DNA from: Ruminococcus sp.
GTDB taxonomy: Bacteria; Bacillota; Clostridia; Oscillospirales; Ruminococcaceae
Length of the DNA: 64,000 bases
Assembly: GCA_021199305.1 (NCBI GenBank)
Contig: JAJQIH010000025.1
Span: 59,112-123,111 of the forward strand
Reading direction: 5' to 3'
Positions 1 to 8,147 of this stretch are shown here, in pieces (position 1 is the first letter of the stretch; every line of letters begins with the position of its first letter). Below the pieces are notes generated by a model. That model ran no database searches. It saw only the letters and a list, made by a program, of their open reading frames with translations, and was not told the DNA's origin. A program made the position numbers and the translations under genes.

Positions 1-147
<147 letters not shown>

Positions 148-180
148 TTATTATTTCAACAGCTTAGTGCTGTCAATTAC

Positions 181-438
181 TTAAAGTTGTCCAATAAACG
201 GGTTTGCAAACATCAGCAAAAGAGCTACTACAAGAGAATAAATTCCTGTACTTTCGCTGACGGCAGAGCCGATAAACATTGTTCTCAGGCAGTCGCCTGT
301 TCTTTCAGGAAACCGAGTGCAGGCGTTAACTGCTTTTCCTGCTGCGTTTCCTATTCCTATTGCAGGGCCTATTCCTGCAATCATTGCTGCTCCAGCGCCA
401 ATTGCAGAGCAAGCATAAACTATAGTTTCAGGGTTCAT
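181..438 (-). CDS. atpE: F-type ATP synthase subunit c, second copy
   Basis: A complete 85-residue c subunit with two transmembrane helices and a polar loop around FPERTG. The ion-carrying Glu62 lies in [11 protein letters not shown], equivalent to Glu65 of Ilyobacter tartaricus, with Ser63 and Thr64 following as in Na+-type rings. The helix-1 position that binds the ion through Gln or Glu in Na+ rings is Ile29 here, unlike Glu33 in the neighbouring copy. The two genes are therefore diverged, not a simple duplication. It lies between atpB and the other atpE in one leftward operon, with a CCTCC-complement ribosome site just upstream. A mixed c ring is an inference. Confidence 0.95.
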   Translation of the reverse strand: MNPETIVYACSAIGAGAAMIAGIGPAIGIGNAAGKAVNACTRFPERTGDCLRTMFIGSAVSESTGIYSLVVALLLMFANPFIGQL

Positions 439-467
439 AATGTCCTCCTGTCAAAAACCTCAAGTTG

Positions 468-1214
468 TTAATCCTGTGCTACGTTTACCATTGTCAGGGT
501 TGCAAAAATATACGCTTGTATACAGCCTGTAAACAGGTCAAAATATACGCTTAAAACTGCTGGTATACCAACCTGAAATACATTTATGGCAAACGGTCCT
601 ATTGCAAAGCTCAGATGAAGAATGCTTGAAAGTGACGCTAAAGCGTAGTATAAAATTCCCGTGATAACCATTCCGCCTGCGATATTTCCGAAAAGACGGA
701 AAGCCATTGAAACAGGAGTTGCAACCTCGCTTATAATGTTAATCGGCGTAATTACTGCAACAGGCTGTGTGTAACCCTTCAGGTAGCCTAAAAATCCGTT
801 CTTTCGGATTTTCTCATAAATCATCAGAATAAAGGTTAAAACGCCCCACGTTATTGTCGTATTAACGTCAGCAGTAATTGATCTGAGTCCTAAAAGACTG
901 ACAAGGCTTCCGACAGCGGCATAGCTTATAAGCATTGCAATATAGGGCGCATACTTCATATACCTCTCGCCCATATTTTGCCGAACCATATTATTTACTG
1001 ATTTTACCAGCATCTCAGCAATAATCTGGCGCTTGGTTTCAGGCTTCTTCTTTAGATTTCTTGTAAGGAAAATGCACAAAATCCAAAATACTGCAATCAA
1101 TATCCAGCCTACTACAACCGTTTCGGTAATCTTCCAGTCGATTCCAGGAATTGTAAATACGACTTTAGGTCCGTGAACGTCAAGAGCCGCTGTACTTATC
1201 ATTTGCATCTGCAT
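468..1214 (-). CDS. atpB: F-type ATP synthase subunit a
   Basis: Stator subunit a, which forms the ion half-channels against the c ring. The 248-residue protein is strongly hydrophobic with about five to six membrane segments. It shows the family pattern around FRLFGNIAGGMV (conserved Arg that faces the c-ring carboxylate) and a C-terminal GCIQAYIFATLTMVNVAQD helix. The ATG at 1214 has AAGGAAG upstream; it overlaps the end of the upstream atpI-like gene by 35 bases, so translation is probably coupled. The order atpI-like, atpB, atpE is the usual bacterial atp operon start. Confidence 0.96.
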   Translation of the reverse strand: MQMQMISTAALDVHGPKVVFTIPGIDWKITETVVVGWILIAVFWILCIFLTRNLKKKPETKRQIIAEMLVKSVNNMVRQNMGERYMKYAPYIAMLISYAAVGSLVSLLGLRSITADVNTTITWGVLTFILMIYEKIRKNGFLGYLKGYTQPVAVITPINIISEVATPVSMAFRLFGNIAGGMVITGILYYALASLSSILHLSFAIGPFAINVFQVGIPAVLSVYFDLFTGCIQAYIFATLTMVNVAQD

Positions 1215-1608
1215 TTTTCTTCACTTCCTTATCTGAAAAATTATCTATTGTCATTGCTATTCTAGGGTAAAATTGTGGAATTAAAACGCCAAACGGATTT
1301 AAGATCTTAAGCTTATAACCTGATATGCAAATTCCTAAAAGCAGAACATATCTTACCAGGTAGCTTGTCATTACTATTCCCTTTGCGTGCGCTTTTCTTG
1401 TAGTTAAAGCTGTATACATTGAATCCGCCATAAACAAATAGGACAGGAGCATAAACGCAAAGCCCACAAGCAAGCCGATAATCATCTTAATGTCAATGCT
1501 AAAGGAAATAAGAGCTGTAATAATATATGTTATTATCAGCATCAGGAGCATTTTAAAAATCAGCTTTTTAAAATAAGGTCTTAAAGGATTATCTTTAAAT
1601 CTACTCAT
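1180..1608 (-). CDS. atpI: ATP synthase subunit I-like membrane protein
   Basis: A 142-residue protein with about four hydrophobic segments followed by a charged tail (about residues 118-142). Position as first gene of the atp operon, ahead of atpB, and the size match the poorly conserved AtpI family, thought to help c-ring assembly or Mg2+ supply. No residue motif is diagnostic, so the name rests mostly on context. GGAGA precedes the ATG. Its 3' end overlaps atpB. Confidence 0.7.
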   Translation of the reverse strand: MSRFKDNPLRPYFKKLIFKMLLMLIITYIITALISFSIDIKMIIGLLVGFAFMLLSYLFMADSMYTALTTRKAHAKGIVMTSYLVRYVLLLGICISGYKLKILNPFGVLIPQFYPRIAMTIDNFSDKEVKKNADANDKYSGS

Positions 1609-1733
1609 TTAATTCTCCAAAATAAAGCCATTGTTAAGACATTACCCACAAAATATATTCTATTCGCAAAAGCTGCCAAAATTCCTGAAAATATAAACGG
1701 CAGTGTTCATACGGATAAAATTCTCATTAAATT

Positions 1734-1762
1734 ATGATACCACCAATTTTTATTATTTGCAA
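1734..1762 (-). promoter_or_regulatory. Promoter P2 of the atp operon
   Basis: Read leftwards, TTGCAA (1762-1757), 17 bases, TATCAT (1739-1734). It lies about 125 bases before the first atp gene and is the nearest good sigma-A-like site to that operon. Confidence 0.6.
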
Positions 1763-1772
1763 GGAAACAGCA

Positions 1773-1901
1773 CTATTTGTAACCAATTTGTAAGAAGTTT
1801 TTACCAAAAATTTTTCCTGTGTAAAAACCGGCAATCTGGCTTTGTAAAGACATAGTAAAAATAATAAAAGCCGAAACGCCGGCTAGATGCTTCAGCTTCA
1901 T
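1773..1901 (-). CDS. Possible 42-residue leader ORF upstream of the atp operon
   Basis: An ATG at 1901 opens 42 codons ending in TAG at 1773-1775. The predicted peptide starts MKLKHLAGVSAFIIFTMSL, a charged start followed by a hydrophobic run. It begins only a few bases after the expected start site of promoter P1, so it would be almost leaderless; I see no ribosome binding site. A short GC hairpin plus T-rich stretch (AGCCG/CGGCT arms, about 1869-1884) lies inside it and might instead be a terminator of a short transcript. Coding status is doubtful. Confidence 0.25.
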   Translation of the reverse strand: MKLKHLAGVSAFIIFTMSLQSQIAGFYTGKIFGKNFLQIGYK

Positions 1902-1911
1902 TGCTTTATGT

Positions 1912-1940
1912 ATTATACACCTTTATTTTCCATTTGTCAA
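1912..1940 (-). promoter_or_regulatory. Promoter P1, leftward, upstream of the atp leader
   Basis: Read leftwards, TTGACA (1940-1935), 17 bases, TATAAT (1917-1912): a perfect consensus promoter, back to back with the tRNA-Leu promoter. It would start RNA near 1905, about 300 bases before the atpI-like gene. Confidence 0.7.
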
Positions 1941-1975
1941 CATCCTGGGCGTGCAAAAAATGTTGAGTTTAGCTA

Positions 1976-2004
1976 TTGACAAGGGCGAAAAATAATTGTA
2001 TAAT
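1976..2004 (+). promoter_or_regulatory. Promoter of tRNA-Leu
   Basis: TTGACA (1976-1981), 17 bases, TATAAT (1999-2004): perfect consensus and spacing, 23 bases before the tRNA. It is divergent from P1 of the atp side. Confidence 0.85.
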
Positions 2005-2027
2005 AGATTAGTAATTTTGAAGACAAT

Positions 2028-2115
2028 GCCGCTGTGGTGGAATAGGCAGACACAAGGGACTTAAAATCCCTCGGACTAATAATCCGTACCGGTTCAAGTC
2101 CGGTTAGCGGCACCA
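2028..2115 (+). tRNA. tRNA-Leu (anticodon UAA)
   Basis: A class II tRNA with a 7-base acceptor stem (GCCGCTG with TAGCGGC), TGGTGGAAT D-arm start, anticodon loop CTTAAAA giving UAA between GGGA/TCCC arms, a long variable arm (TCGGACTAATAATCCGT), T-arm CCGGTTCAAGTCCGG, and an encoded CCA at 2113-2115. It reads UUA (and UUG by wobble). It has its own promoter and terminator and stands alone. Confidence 0.97.
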
Positions 2116-2118
2116 TTA

Positions 2119-2156
2119 AAGCCTTGAAATGACAATAGTCGTTTCAAGGCTTTTTT
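2119..2156. terminator. Terminator after tRNA-Leu (bidirectional)
   Basis: Arms AAGCCTTGAAA (2119-2129) and TTTCAAGGCTT (2142-2152) enclose a 12-base loop, followed by TTTT on the plus strand. In reverse it has a similar T-run and can serve the glycosyltransferase gene that ends at 2166. Confidence 0.85.
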
Positions 2157-2165
2157 GTTTTGCAC

Positions 2166-3113
2166 TTACTTTAAGTATTCCTCAATTATAAACTTCGGAC
2201 GTTCTTTCGTTTCAAGATATACCTTACCGATGTATTCGCCGATTATTCCAATAGCAAAAAGCTGCAAGCCTCCAATCGCCCAGACGGAAACGGCAATTGA
2301 AGTCCAGCCCTGAACTGTAGCACCTGTAAAATGGCGAATCAGGAAATATATAAGCATTATTATACTGACACAGAAAATGAAAATTCCCAAAAAGGTAATA
2401 AAGCGAATTGGCTTGATTGAGAATGATGTTATTCCCTCAAAGGCAAGCGCAATCATTTTTCTCAGCGGGTACTTTGACTCGCCTGCCAGGCGCTCTCCCC
2501 TTTTATAGTAAACCTCTGCCGACTTATAACCGATAAGCGGAACGATTCCTCTGAGAAACAGATTTACCTCCTTGAAGCCTTCTAGTCCCTCAAGCGCTCG
2601 TTTTGACATAAGCCTGTAATCTGCATGGTTGTACTTGATTTCAGCGCCCATTATTTTAAGCAGCTTATAATAGCACTGAGCGGTAGCTCGTTTAAATCTC
2701 GAATCGGTTTTTCGGTTATCTCTTATTCCGTAAACTATATCGCAGCCGTCATAATACTTTTCAAGCATTTCATCAATGGCATTTATATCATCCTGCAAAT
2801 CTGCATCAAGAGAAATTGTTACGTCGCAGTCGTCCTTTACAGTCATAAGTCCGCCTAAAAGAGCGTTCTGATGACCTCTGTTTCTTGTAAGCTTAATACC
2901 TGAGAAAAGGTCGTCACGCTTGTGAAGCCCGCAAATTATATCCCATGTCTTATCCTTTGAGCCGTCGTTTACAAACACTATTTTACTCTTGTAGGAAATC
3001 TTGCCCTCTTCCATCAGCGAAACCATTTTGTCTTTAAGCTTTTTTGCGGAATCAAGCAGAACCTCCTGCTCATTGTAGCACGGAATAACCAAATAAAGCA
3101 CCGCTGTCTGCAC
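2166..3113 (-). CDS. Family 2 glycosyltransferase, polyprenyl-phosphate sugar type
   Basis: About 315 residues. The N-terminal GT-A domain (about 1-220) starts YLVIPCYNEQE and carries SLDADLQDD, the metal-binding DXD region; two C-terminal membrane helices follow (about 230-255 and 270-295). This is the GtrB/CsbB/YkcC layout, enzymes that load a sugar onto undecaprenyl phosphate at the inner membrane face; the sugar is not inferable. I prefer the GTG at 3113 because AGGAGG lies 7 bases before it and only 1 base before the ATG at 3119. No partner flippase or GtrA-like gene is adjacent. It ends at the tRNA terminator. Confidence 0.9.
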   Translation of the reverse strand: MQTAVLYLVIPCYNEQEVLLDSAKKLKDKMVSLMEEGKISYKSKIVFVNDGSKDKTWDIICGLHKRDDLFSGIKLTRNRGHQNALLGGLMTVKDDCDVTISLDADLQDDINAIDEMLEKYYDGCDIVYGIRDNRKTDSRFKRATAQCYYKLLKIMGAEIKYNHADYRLMSKRALEGLEGFKEVNLFLRGIVPLIGYKSAEVYYKRGERLAGESKYPLRKMIALAFEGITSFSIKPIRFITFLGIFIFCVSIIMLIYFLIRHFTGATVQGWTSIAVSVWAIGGLQLFAIGIIGEYIGKVYLETKERPKFIIEEYLK

Positions 3114-3210
3114 AACCATTCCTCCTTTACAAATATTCTATTTTGAGTATATCACTAAGGGTGCTATAAGTCAAATGCTATGTGTAAGGTTTTAATATTT
3201 TTGCCAAAAT

Positions 3211-3247
3211 AAAAAATCCCCGCTGTATTTTTTACAGCAGGGATTTT
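3211..3247 (-). terminator. Terminator after the MATE gene
   Basis: Arms AAAATCCC-GCTGTA and TACAGC-GGGATTTT around an A/T loop, with a T-run on the minus strand, 28 bases after the MATE stop codon. Confidence 0.85.
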
Positions 3248-3274
3248 AACAAGTGTTACCCGGATCTGTTTTGG

Positions 3275-4648
3275 CTATTTTACTCGCTTATTGTAAATTC
3301 TCTTCATCAAAAAATATGCAACTACTGCTGTTACAACCTCAGCAAACAGGAATGTAAACCAGATTGTAAAGGACATATCGCTATTATTTCTCGCAATCAA
3401 CGCAAACATATAAGCGGGCGGTACTATAAGCACAAGCTGTCTTAAAGCTGAAATAATAAGCGATTCGAGTCCACCCATAAGAGCCTGGAAAACGCCCTGA
3501 AGCGCAATGTTGATTCCAGCAAAAACAAAGCTTAAAGTAATGATTCTCATAGCGCTCATAAGATAGCTGTTGGTAATTCCCGACAGGCCGAAAAGGCTTG
3601 CAAACGGCTTTGCAAAAATTTCAATAATAGCCGTTCCTAAAATCATTACAACGATTGTATAAATAAGTCCGTACTTGATTCCCTCATTGATTCTCTTCTT
3701 ACTTCTCATTCCGAAGTTAAACGCAACGATAGGCGTTATAGCATCTCTTATTCCAAAAGCGGCAAAAAGTACGAACTGATAAATCTTATAGTACAAGCCG
3801 TAAGCTGTAACCATAGCTTCATCGACAGTTACCAGAATTATATTTAGCGCATAAGTCATAAAGGACATCAAAGCCTGTGCGATAATTGCAGGCAGACCGA
3901 TAAGGTATATCTGCTTTATTGTTTTAAGTGACGGCGCAAGGTATTTAGGATTGTTGGTGATTTCCTTATTGAAAATCAGATGGAAAATAAAGGCTGACAG
4001 GAAGGATACGCACTGACCGATAACGGTTGCGTATGCCGCACCCTTTACTCCAAATTCAGGACAGCCTAGCAGTCCGTAAATCATAATCGGGTCGAGTACG
4101 ATGTTGGTAACTGCTCCTAAAATCTGAGAAATTGTTGAAAGCATCGACCTGCCAGTCGCCTGAAGCATTTTTTCAAAAATTGAGAAAAATACTATACCCA
4201 TTGATATAACGCAGCAAATTTTCAAATACTCGCACGCCATCGAAACGATAAGAGTGTTGCTCGACTGTGTTTTGATATACGCTTCAACGCCAAATAAACC
4301 GAAAAGTAAAAATACAACGTAAATTACTATTCCTAAGAAAATAGCGTTGCCAGCAGCCTTGCTTGCGTTTTTTAAATTCTTTTCGCCAAGACACTTGGAT
4401 ATCAAAGCGTTAGCTCCGACACCTGTACCAATTCCGACAGCTACCATTAGCATCTGAACTGGAAATGCGAGTGTCAACGCGTTCAGCGCTTCCTCGCCGT
4501 TAGTTGACATATTGGACACAAAAATACTGTCCACAATATTATAAACCGCTTGCAAGACCATAGATAAAACTATCGGTATCGCCATTTTAAGCATAACCTT
4601 GTGAACAGGTTCTGATCCCATTTTGTTTGTAGTAACATTTTCTTCCAT
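3275..4648 (-). CDS. MATE family multidrug/Na+ exporter
   Basis: A 457-residue protein with about twelve membrane helices in two homologous halves, as in MATE transporters, which export cationic or other small molecules using Na+ or H+ gradients. The start EPVHKVMLKMAIPIVLSMVL and later MLQATGRSMLSTISQILGA fit the NorM/DinF-like clostridial branch. GGGAG lies 9 bases before the ATG. It has its own promoter, a leader of about 90 bases with two overlapping hairpins, and its own terminator, so it is a single-gene unit. Substrate unknown. Confidence 0.94.
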   Translation of the reverse strand: MEENVTTNKMGSEPVHKVMLKMAIPIVLSMVLQAVYNIVDSIFVSNMSTNGEEALNALTLAFPVQMLMVAVGIGTGVGANALISKCLGEKNLKNASKAAGNAIFLGIVIYVVFLLFGLFGVEAYIKTQSSNTLIVSMACEYLKICCVISMGIVFFSIFEKMLQATGRSMLSTISQILGAVTNIVLDPIMIYGLLGCPEFGVKGAAYATVIGQCVSFLSAFIFHLIFNKEITNNPKYLAPSLKTIKQIYLIGLPAIIAQALMSFMTYALNIILVTVDEAMVTAYGLYYKIYQFVLFAAFGIRDAITPIVAFNFGMRSKKRINEGIKYGLIYTIVVMILGTAIIEIFAKPFASLFGLSGITNSYLMSAMRIITLSFVFAGINIALQGVFQALMGGLESLIISALRQLVLIVPPAYMFALIARNNSDMSFTIWFTFLFAEVVTAVVAYFLMKRIYNKRVK

Positions 4649-4667
4649 TATTTATTTCTCCCTTTCC

Positions 4668-4722
4668 TGAGGACAAACAAATAATGCGTAAGTCCTCACA
4701 AAATCTGTCCGGACTTACGCAT
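4668..4722 (-). promoter_or_regulatory. Leader of the MATE gene with two mutually exclusive hairpins
   Basis: Hairpin A: GGACTTACGCAT (4711-4722) pairs with ATGCGTAAGTCC (4684-4695), twelve perfect pairs, then T-rich RNA (TATTTGTTTG on the minus strand), terminator-like. Hairpin B: GTCCTCA (4692-4698) pairs with TGAGGAC (4668-4674), seven perfect pairs, ending 5 bases before the ribosome binding site. Both need bases 4692-4695, so they exclude each other, the usual form of an attenuator or riboswitch expression platform. No known riboswitch core was recognised. Confidence 0.5.
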
Positions 4723-4744
4723 ATATGCTACTCGACTATTAAGT

Positions 4745-4773
4745 ATTTTATCAAAATTCACAAGTAATTTCAA
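4745..4773 (-). promoter_or_regulatory. Promoter of the MATE gene
   Basis: Read leftwards, TTGAAA (4773-4768), 17 bases, TAAAAT (4750-4745). It lies between the carboxyltransferase stop codon and the leader hairpins. Confidence 0.65.
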
Positions 4774-4825
4774 AGGCGTTTTTTCACAAATTTAATTCGT
4801 CTTCGCCCTCAAAATTTGTCTATTT

Positions 4826-6223
4826 CTAAACAGGCATTACTTTACTATCGCTGTCTGAATGATTTGAGTCAATGCCGTATTTCTTGTTTCTTCTCTTTTC
4901 AAAGAATGTAGGTGCAACCTTCGGGAACTGAGCGTAGCTCAATACGTCCTCCTCCTGCTCTATCCACTCTGCGCATTCGCTTCTGAGCTTATCAAGCTCA
5001 GGCTCAAGCAAATCAGCAGGACGACAGGTAATAGGCTCCTCGTCGCCGCAAATTTTCTTTTGAAATTCCGGATCGACAGGAACTGGAGTTTTACCGTATT
5101 CGCCTCTTACAAGTCCCTTGAATTCCTTGGTTACTGTCTTGTATCTTTCACCCATAATGATGTTAAATACAGCCTGTGTACCAACGATCTGAGAAGTTGG
5201 AGTTACAAGCGGCGGGTAGCCTGCATCCTTACGAACTCTTGGAACTTCCTTAAGTACGTCGTCAAGCTTATCCTCTTTGCCTGCCTGCTTGAGCTGTGAA
5301 AGAAGGTTTGAAAGCATTCCGCCCGGAACCTGATAAATCAAAGCGTTAGCGTCGGTTGCCAGCATTTTAGGATCAAGCAAGCCGTTTTTGATGTACTTCT
5401 CACGGAGAGTCATAAAGTAATCTCTTACCTCAGTCAAAGCTACAAGGTCAAGACCTGTATCGTACTCTGTTCCCTGTAAAGCTGCTACCATAGACTCAGT
5501 AGGCGCATGAGAAGTTCCGAGAGCGAGCGGCGACATAGCTGTATCTATTATATCAGCTCCAGCCTCAACACCCTTTAGCAAGCACATAGAAGCAAGTCCC
5601 GATGTGTAGTGGGTATGTAGCTGAACAGGAATAGAAACAGCAGCCTTGATTTTCTTGACAAGCTTTTCTGTTTCATATGGAGTGAGAAGCGCTGCCATAT
5701 CCTTGATACAAATTGAATCAGCGCCGATAGACTCTATTCTCTTGGCGTAGTCTACATAATACTCGTCAGTAAACACTTCACCAGTAGTATAAGAGATAGC
5801 AATCTGAGCGTGAGCGCCCTCTTTCTTGGCGGCTTCAACTGCGGTTTCAAGATTTCTTATATCGTTCAGTGCATCAAAAATTCTGATAATATCAATTCCG
5901 TTGGCAACCGCCTTCTGAACGAAATATTTTAAAACATCGTCTGCGTAATGACGATATCCAAGCATATTCTGTCCTCTGAAAAGCATCTGAAGCTTTGTAT
6001 TCGGCATTGCTTTTCTGATAGCTCTTAATCTGTCCCATGGGTCCTCGTCAAGAAATCTAAGGCAAGAGTCAAAGGTAGCTCCGCCCCATACCTCGCAGGA
6101 ATAGTAGCCTATTTTATCCATTGCAGGAAGAATAGGAAGCATTTCGTCGAGCGTCATTCTTGTAGCGATAAGCGACTGATGAGCATCTCTGAGGACTGTT
6201 TCAGTAATTTTTACCTTAGCCAT
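4826..6223 (-). CDS. oadA: Pyruvate/oxaloacetate carboxyltransferase (OadA / transcarboxylase 5S type)
   Basis: A 465-residue metal-dependent carboxyltransferase that moves CO2 between carboxybiotin and pyruvate/oxaloacetate. The TIM barrel begins TVLRDAHQSLIATRM with the metal-binding Asp; IKDMAALLTPYE holds the carbamylatable Lys and VQLHTHYTSG the metal His pair. The conserved C-terminal domain ends near residue 400. The biotin domain found at the C-terminus of some OadA proteins is absent and is encoded by the next upstream gene. It is third in a leftward three-gene operon. AAAGGA precedes the ATG. No membrane OadB or OadG gene lies in the window, which points to a soluble complex. Confidence 0.93.
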   Translation of the reverse strand: MAKVKITETVLRDAHQSLIATRMTLDEMLPILPAMDKIGYYSCEVWGGATFDSCLRFLDEDPWDRLRAIRKAMPNTKLQMLFRGQNMLGYRHYADDVLKYFVQKAVANGIDIIRIFDALNDIRNLETAVEAAKKEGAHAQIAISYTTGEVFTDEYYVDYAKRIESIGADSICIKDMAALLTPYETEKLVKKIKAAVSIPVQLHTHYTSGLASMCLLKGVEAGADIIDTAMSPLALGTSHAPTESMVAALQGTEYDTGLDLVALTEVRDYFMTLREKYIKNGLLDPKMLATDANALIYQVPGGMLSNLLSQLKQAGKEDKLDDVLKEVPRVRKDAGYPPLVTPTSQIVGTQAVFNIIMGERYKTVTKEFKGLVRGEYGKTPVPVDPEFQKKICGDEEPITCRPADLLEPELDKLRSECAEWIEQEEDVLSYAQFPKVAPTFFEKRRNKKYGIDSNHSDSDSKVMPV

Positions 6224-6243
6224 TTTATCTGTCCTTTCGTAAA

Positions 6244-6612
6244 TTACTTAATTACAGCCAAAACTGTTCCTGTTTCAACATTTGCCTGCTTTGAAACGTT
6301 TACAGACGCAACAGTTCCCGCACATGGTGCGTTTACGTCGTTTTCCATTTTCATAGCTTCAAGAACAAACAAAGCCTGACCCTCTGTTACCTTATCGCCA
6401 ACGTTTACCTTAACGTCTAAAATAACGCCTGGCATTGGAGATTCAACATTAGTACCGCCTGTTACCTGTGCTGGAGCTGGCTCTGCCTTTGCAGCAGGCT
6501 TTGCTGGAGCTGGTGCTGCAGCAGGAGCAGGATCTGAAACGCCGTTAGCGTCAGCCTCTTCAACAACTACATCATACGGAGTTCCGTTTACAGTAATATT
6601 ATATCTTTTCAT
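6244..6612 (-). CDS. Biotin carboxyl carrier protein
   Basis: A 122-residue biotin carrier for the adjacent carboxyltransferases. The N-terminal region (1-23) resembles the assembly segment of OadA and 1.3S subunits. An Ala/Pro/Lys linker follows (about 27-50), then the biotinyl domain (about 54-122) with the biotin-accepting Lys88 in EAMKMEN. The length and linker match the 1.3S subunit of transcarboxylase and the gamma/delta-type carriers of decarboxylase complexes. It sits between the two carboxyltransferase genes with short gaps (20 and 31 bases). Confidence 0.95.
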   Translation of the reverse strand: MKRYNITVNGTPYDVVVEEADANGVSDPAPAAAPAPAKPAAKAEPAPAQVTGGTNVESPMPGVILDVKVNVGDKVTEGQALFVLEAMKMENDVNAPCAGTVASVNVSKQANVETGTVLAVIK

Positions 6613-6643
6613 CTTAATGACCTTTCCTTTCAGAAAATTTTAA

Positions 6644-7990
6644 TTAAAACGGGCTGTTTGAATGCTTCTTTGAAAGAGTTGAGACTCTCTTTCCAACCAT
6701 CATTTCTAAAGCTGAAATAAGAGAAGATCTTATTTCCTCCTTGAAAATAACGTCATCAATTGCCATCTTCTCAGCTGTCTTCTGAGCAGAAGCTTCGTTT
6801 TGCTCATATTCCAAAGCAAGAGCTTCTCTTGCCTTAGCAACGTCGTCTACACCCTTAAGCTTGTCGTGCTGTAAAAACTCAACGGCAGTCAGAGGCTCTA
6901 TTGAAGAAATTACAGCTGAGTCAACAGCGTAAACCAGATCGGCATTTGCACCCTTTCCAGCAAGCGCTATAAATGCTGAACCATAAGCCTTACCTAATAT
7001 AACGGCAATCTTGATTGTTGTAGCTTCAGCGTAAGCTCCAGCTACCTTTGCAAGCTGCTTTACTGCGCCTGACTTCTGAGCCTTTTCGCAGGAAGCAAAG
7101 CCCTTGGTGTCAACAAGCGTAAATACAGGAATTGAAAAAGCATCGCAAGTTCTTACCATTCTTGCAATTTTTGAAGCGTCGTCAGCGTTCAGCTTTTTCT
7201 CACTCTTATTGGTAGCGACAACGCCAACCGTTGCGCCGTTCAGGGTTGCAAGCGCTGTATATGCGCTTCTTCCAAAGCCAGAATAAAGCTCGAGTACGCT
7301 GCCTTCGTCAAAAATGCTGTTTGCGCACTTATCAGCTTCAGAGTAATCCGCAGCAGAAGGAGCTGCAAATTCAAAAATCGGAACCTCTGAAATATTGTTT
7401 TGCGGCAGTCTTGAAACAAGTCCTCTTACAGCATCAGCGCAGGAAGCAAAATCGTCGCAAACGATTGCTGCAGTTCCGTTTTCCAAAGCTGTTGCTGAAA
7501 GCTCCTTATCCTCGCTGTTCGGAGTGATAAACAGCTCTGCGTCCTTTGCCATAACAACAAAATCAGCTGATACAGCTATCATTGCTGCAGTTGATGCGCA
7601 AACTCCTGCAATAAGAGAAATTTGCGGAACAACGCCTGATAGCATACTTGCCTTGTTAAGCCATTCGCCATAACCTTCCAAAGCGTTTGTGGCATCGCTT
7701 ACATCAGCGCCATAAGAATCGTAAATTCCTACAATCGGAACTCCCGTCTTTAACGCCAGGTCATAAATTTTTACGAGTTTCTTTGCCTGCATAGCGTTCA
7801 GCGCACCCTTTTTGCTTTCAGGATCCTGAGCGAAAGCATAAACAGGATTTTCGTTTACATAGCCGAAAGCTGTAACCACTCCGCTTAAATCGTCTCCCGA
7901 TTTAACGGATGATGCTACTTCCGTAAATGCTCCTTCGTCAAAAAGCATACTGAGCCTTTCTCTTGCAGACAAAACAGTCTGAGCACTCAT
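6644..7990 (-). CDS. Acyl-CoA carboxyltransferase subunit (MmdA / transcarboxylase 12S-like), divergent
   Basis: A crotonase-fold carboxyltransferase of about 448 residues, shorter than the usual 500-520. It starts SARERLSMLFDEGAF, the family entry, and has N- and C-terminal halves with GVVTAFGYVN, GVVPQISLIAGVCAS, IPVFTLVDTKGF and ILGKAYGSAFIALAGKG; the last matches the carboxybiotin/acyl-CoA pocket region. Several normally fixed glycines are changed, so substrate (methylmalonyl-, propionyl- or acetyl-CoA) is uncertain. I chose ATG 7990 because GGAGG lies 7 bases before it; the upstream in-frame ATG at 8008 precedes that site. First gene of the operon. Confidence 0.85.
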   Translation of the reverse strand: MSAQTVLSARERLSMLFDEGAFTEVASSVKSGDDLSGVVTAFGYVNENPVYAFAQDPESKKGALNAMQAKKLVKIYDLALKTGVPIVGIYDSYGADVSDATNALEGYGEWLNKASMLSGVVPQISLIAGVCASTAAMIAVSADFVVMAKDAELFITPNSEDKELSATALENGTAAIVCDDFASCADAVRGLVSRLPQNNISEVPIFEFAAPSAADYSEADKCANSIFDEGSVLELYSGFGRSAYTALATLNGATVGVVATNKSEKKLNADDASKIARMVRTCDAFSIPVFTLVDTKGFASCEKAQKSGAVKQLAKVAGAYAEATTIKIAVILGKAYGSAFIALAGKGANADLVYAVDSAVISSIEPLTAVEFLQHDKLKGVDDVAKAREALALEYEQNEASAQKTAEKMAIDDVIFKEEIRSSLISALEMMVGKRVSTLSKKHSNSPF

Positions 7991-8012
7991 TCTTTTTCCT
8001 CCAATCATTCTA

Positions 8013-8132
8013 ATAGCATAATGCTAATGCAAATTTTATGTAATTATCATAGAGCTTTTAGCTCCGTAAAAATTCAATGGGGATTTATTCCCTTTGAATT
8101 TTATATGAGTCATTTTGGCAAAAGCCAAAATG
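8013..8132 (-). promoter_or_regulatory. Structured leader of the carboxyltransferase operon
   Basis: Between promoter and first gene the transcript can form four hairpins in a row. They are CATTTTGGC/GCCAAAATG (8111-8132), AAATTCAA/TTGAATTT with an inner GGGA/TCCC (8070-8101) followed by TTTTT on the minus strand like an attenuator, GAGCT/AGCTC (8052-8064), and TAGCAT/ATGCTA near 8013-8025. No known riboswitch class was recognised. Confidence 0.5.
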
Positions 8133-8147
8133 AAACATCCTGTGTTT

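Noticed and set aside
4668..4722. Guanidine-II (mini-ykkC) riboswitch before the MATE gene
   Set aside because: The hairpin loops do not show the paired ACGR signature.
7231..7673. Rightward frames inside the carboxyltransferase gene
   Set aside because: Shadows of a well-supported leftward gene; no ribosome sites.
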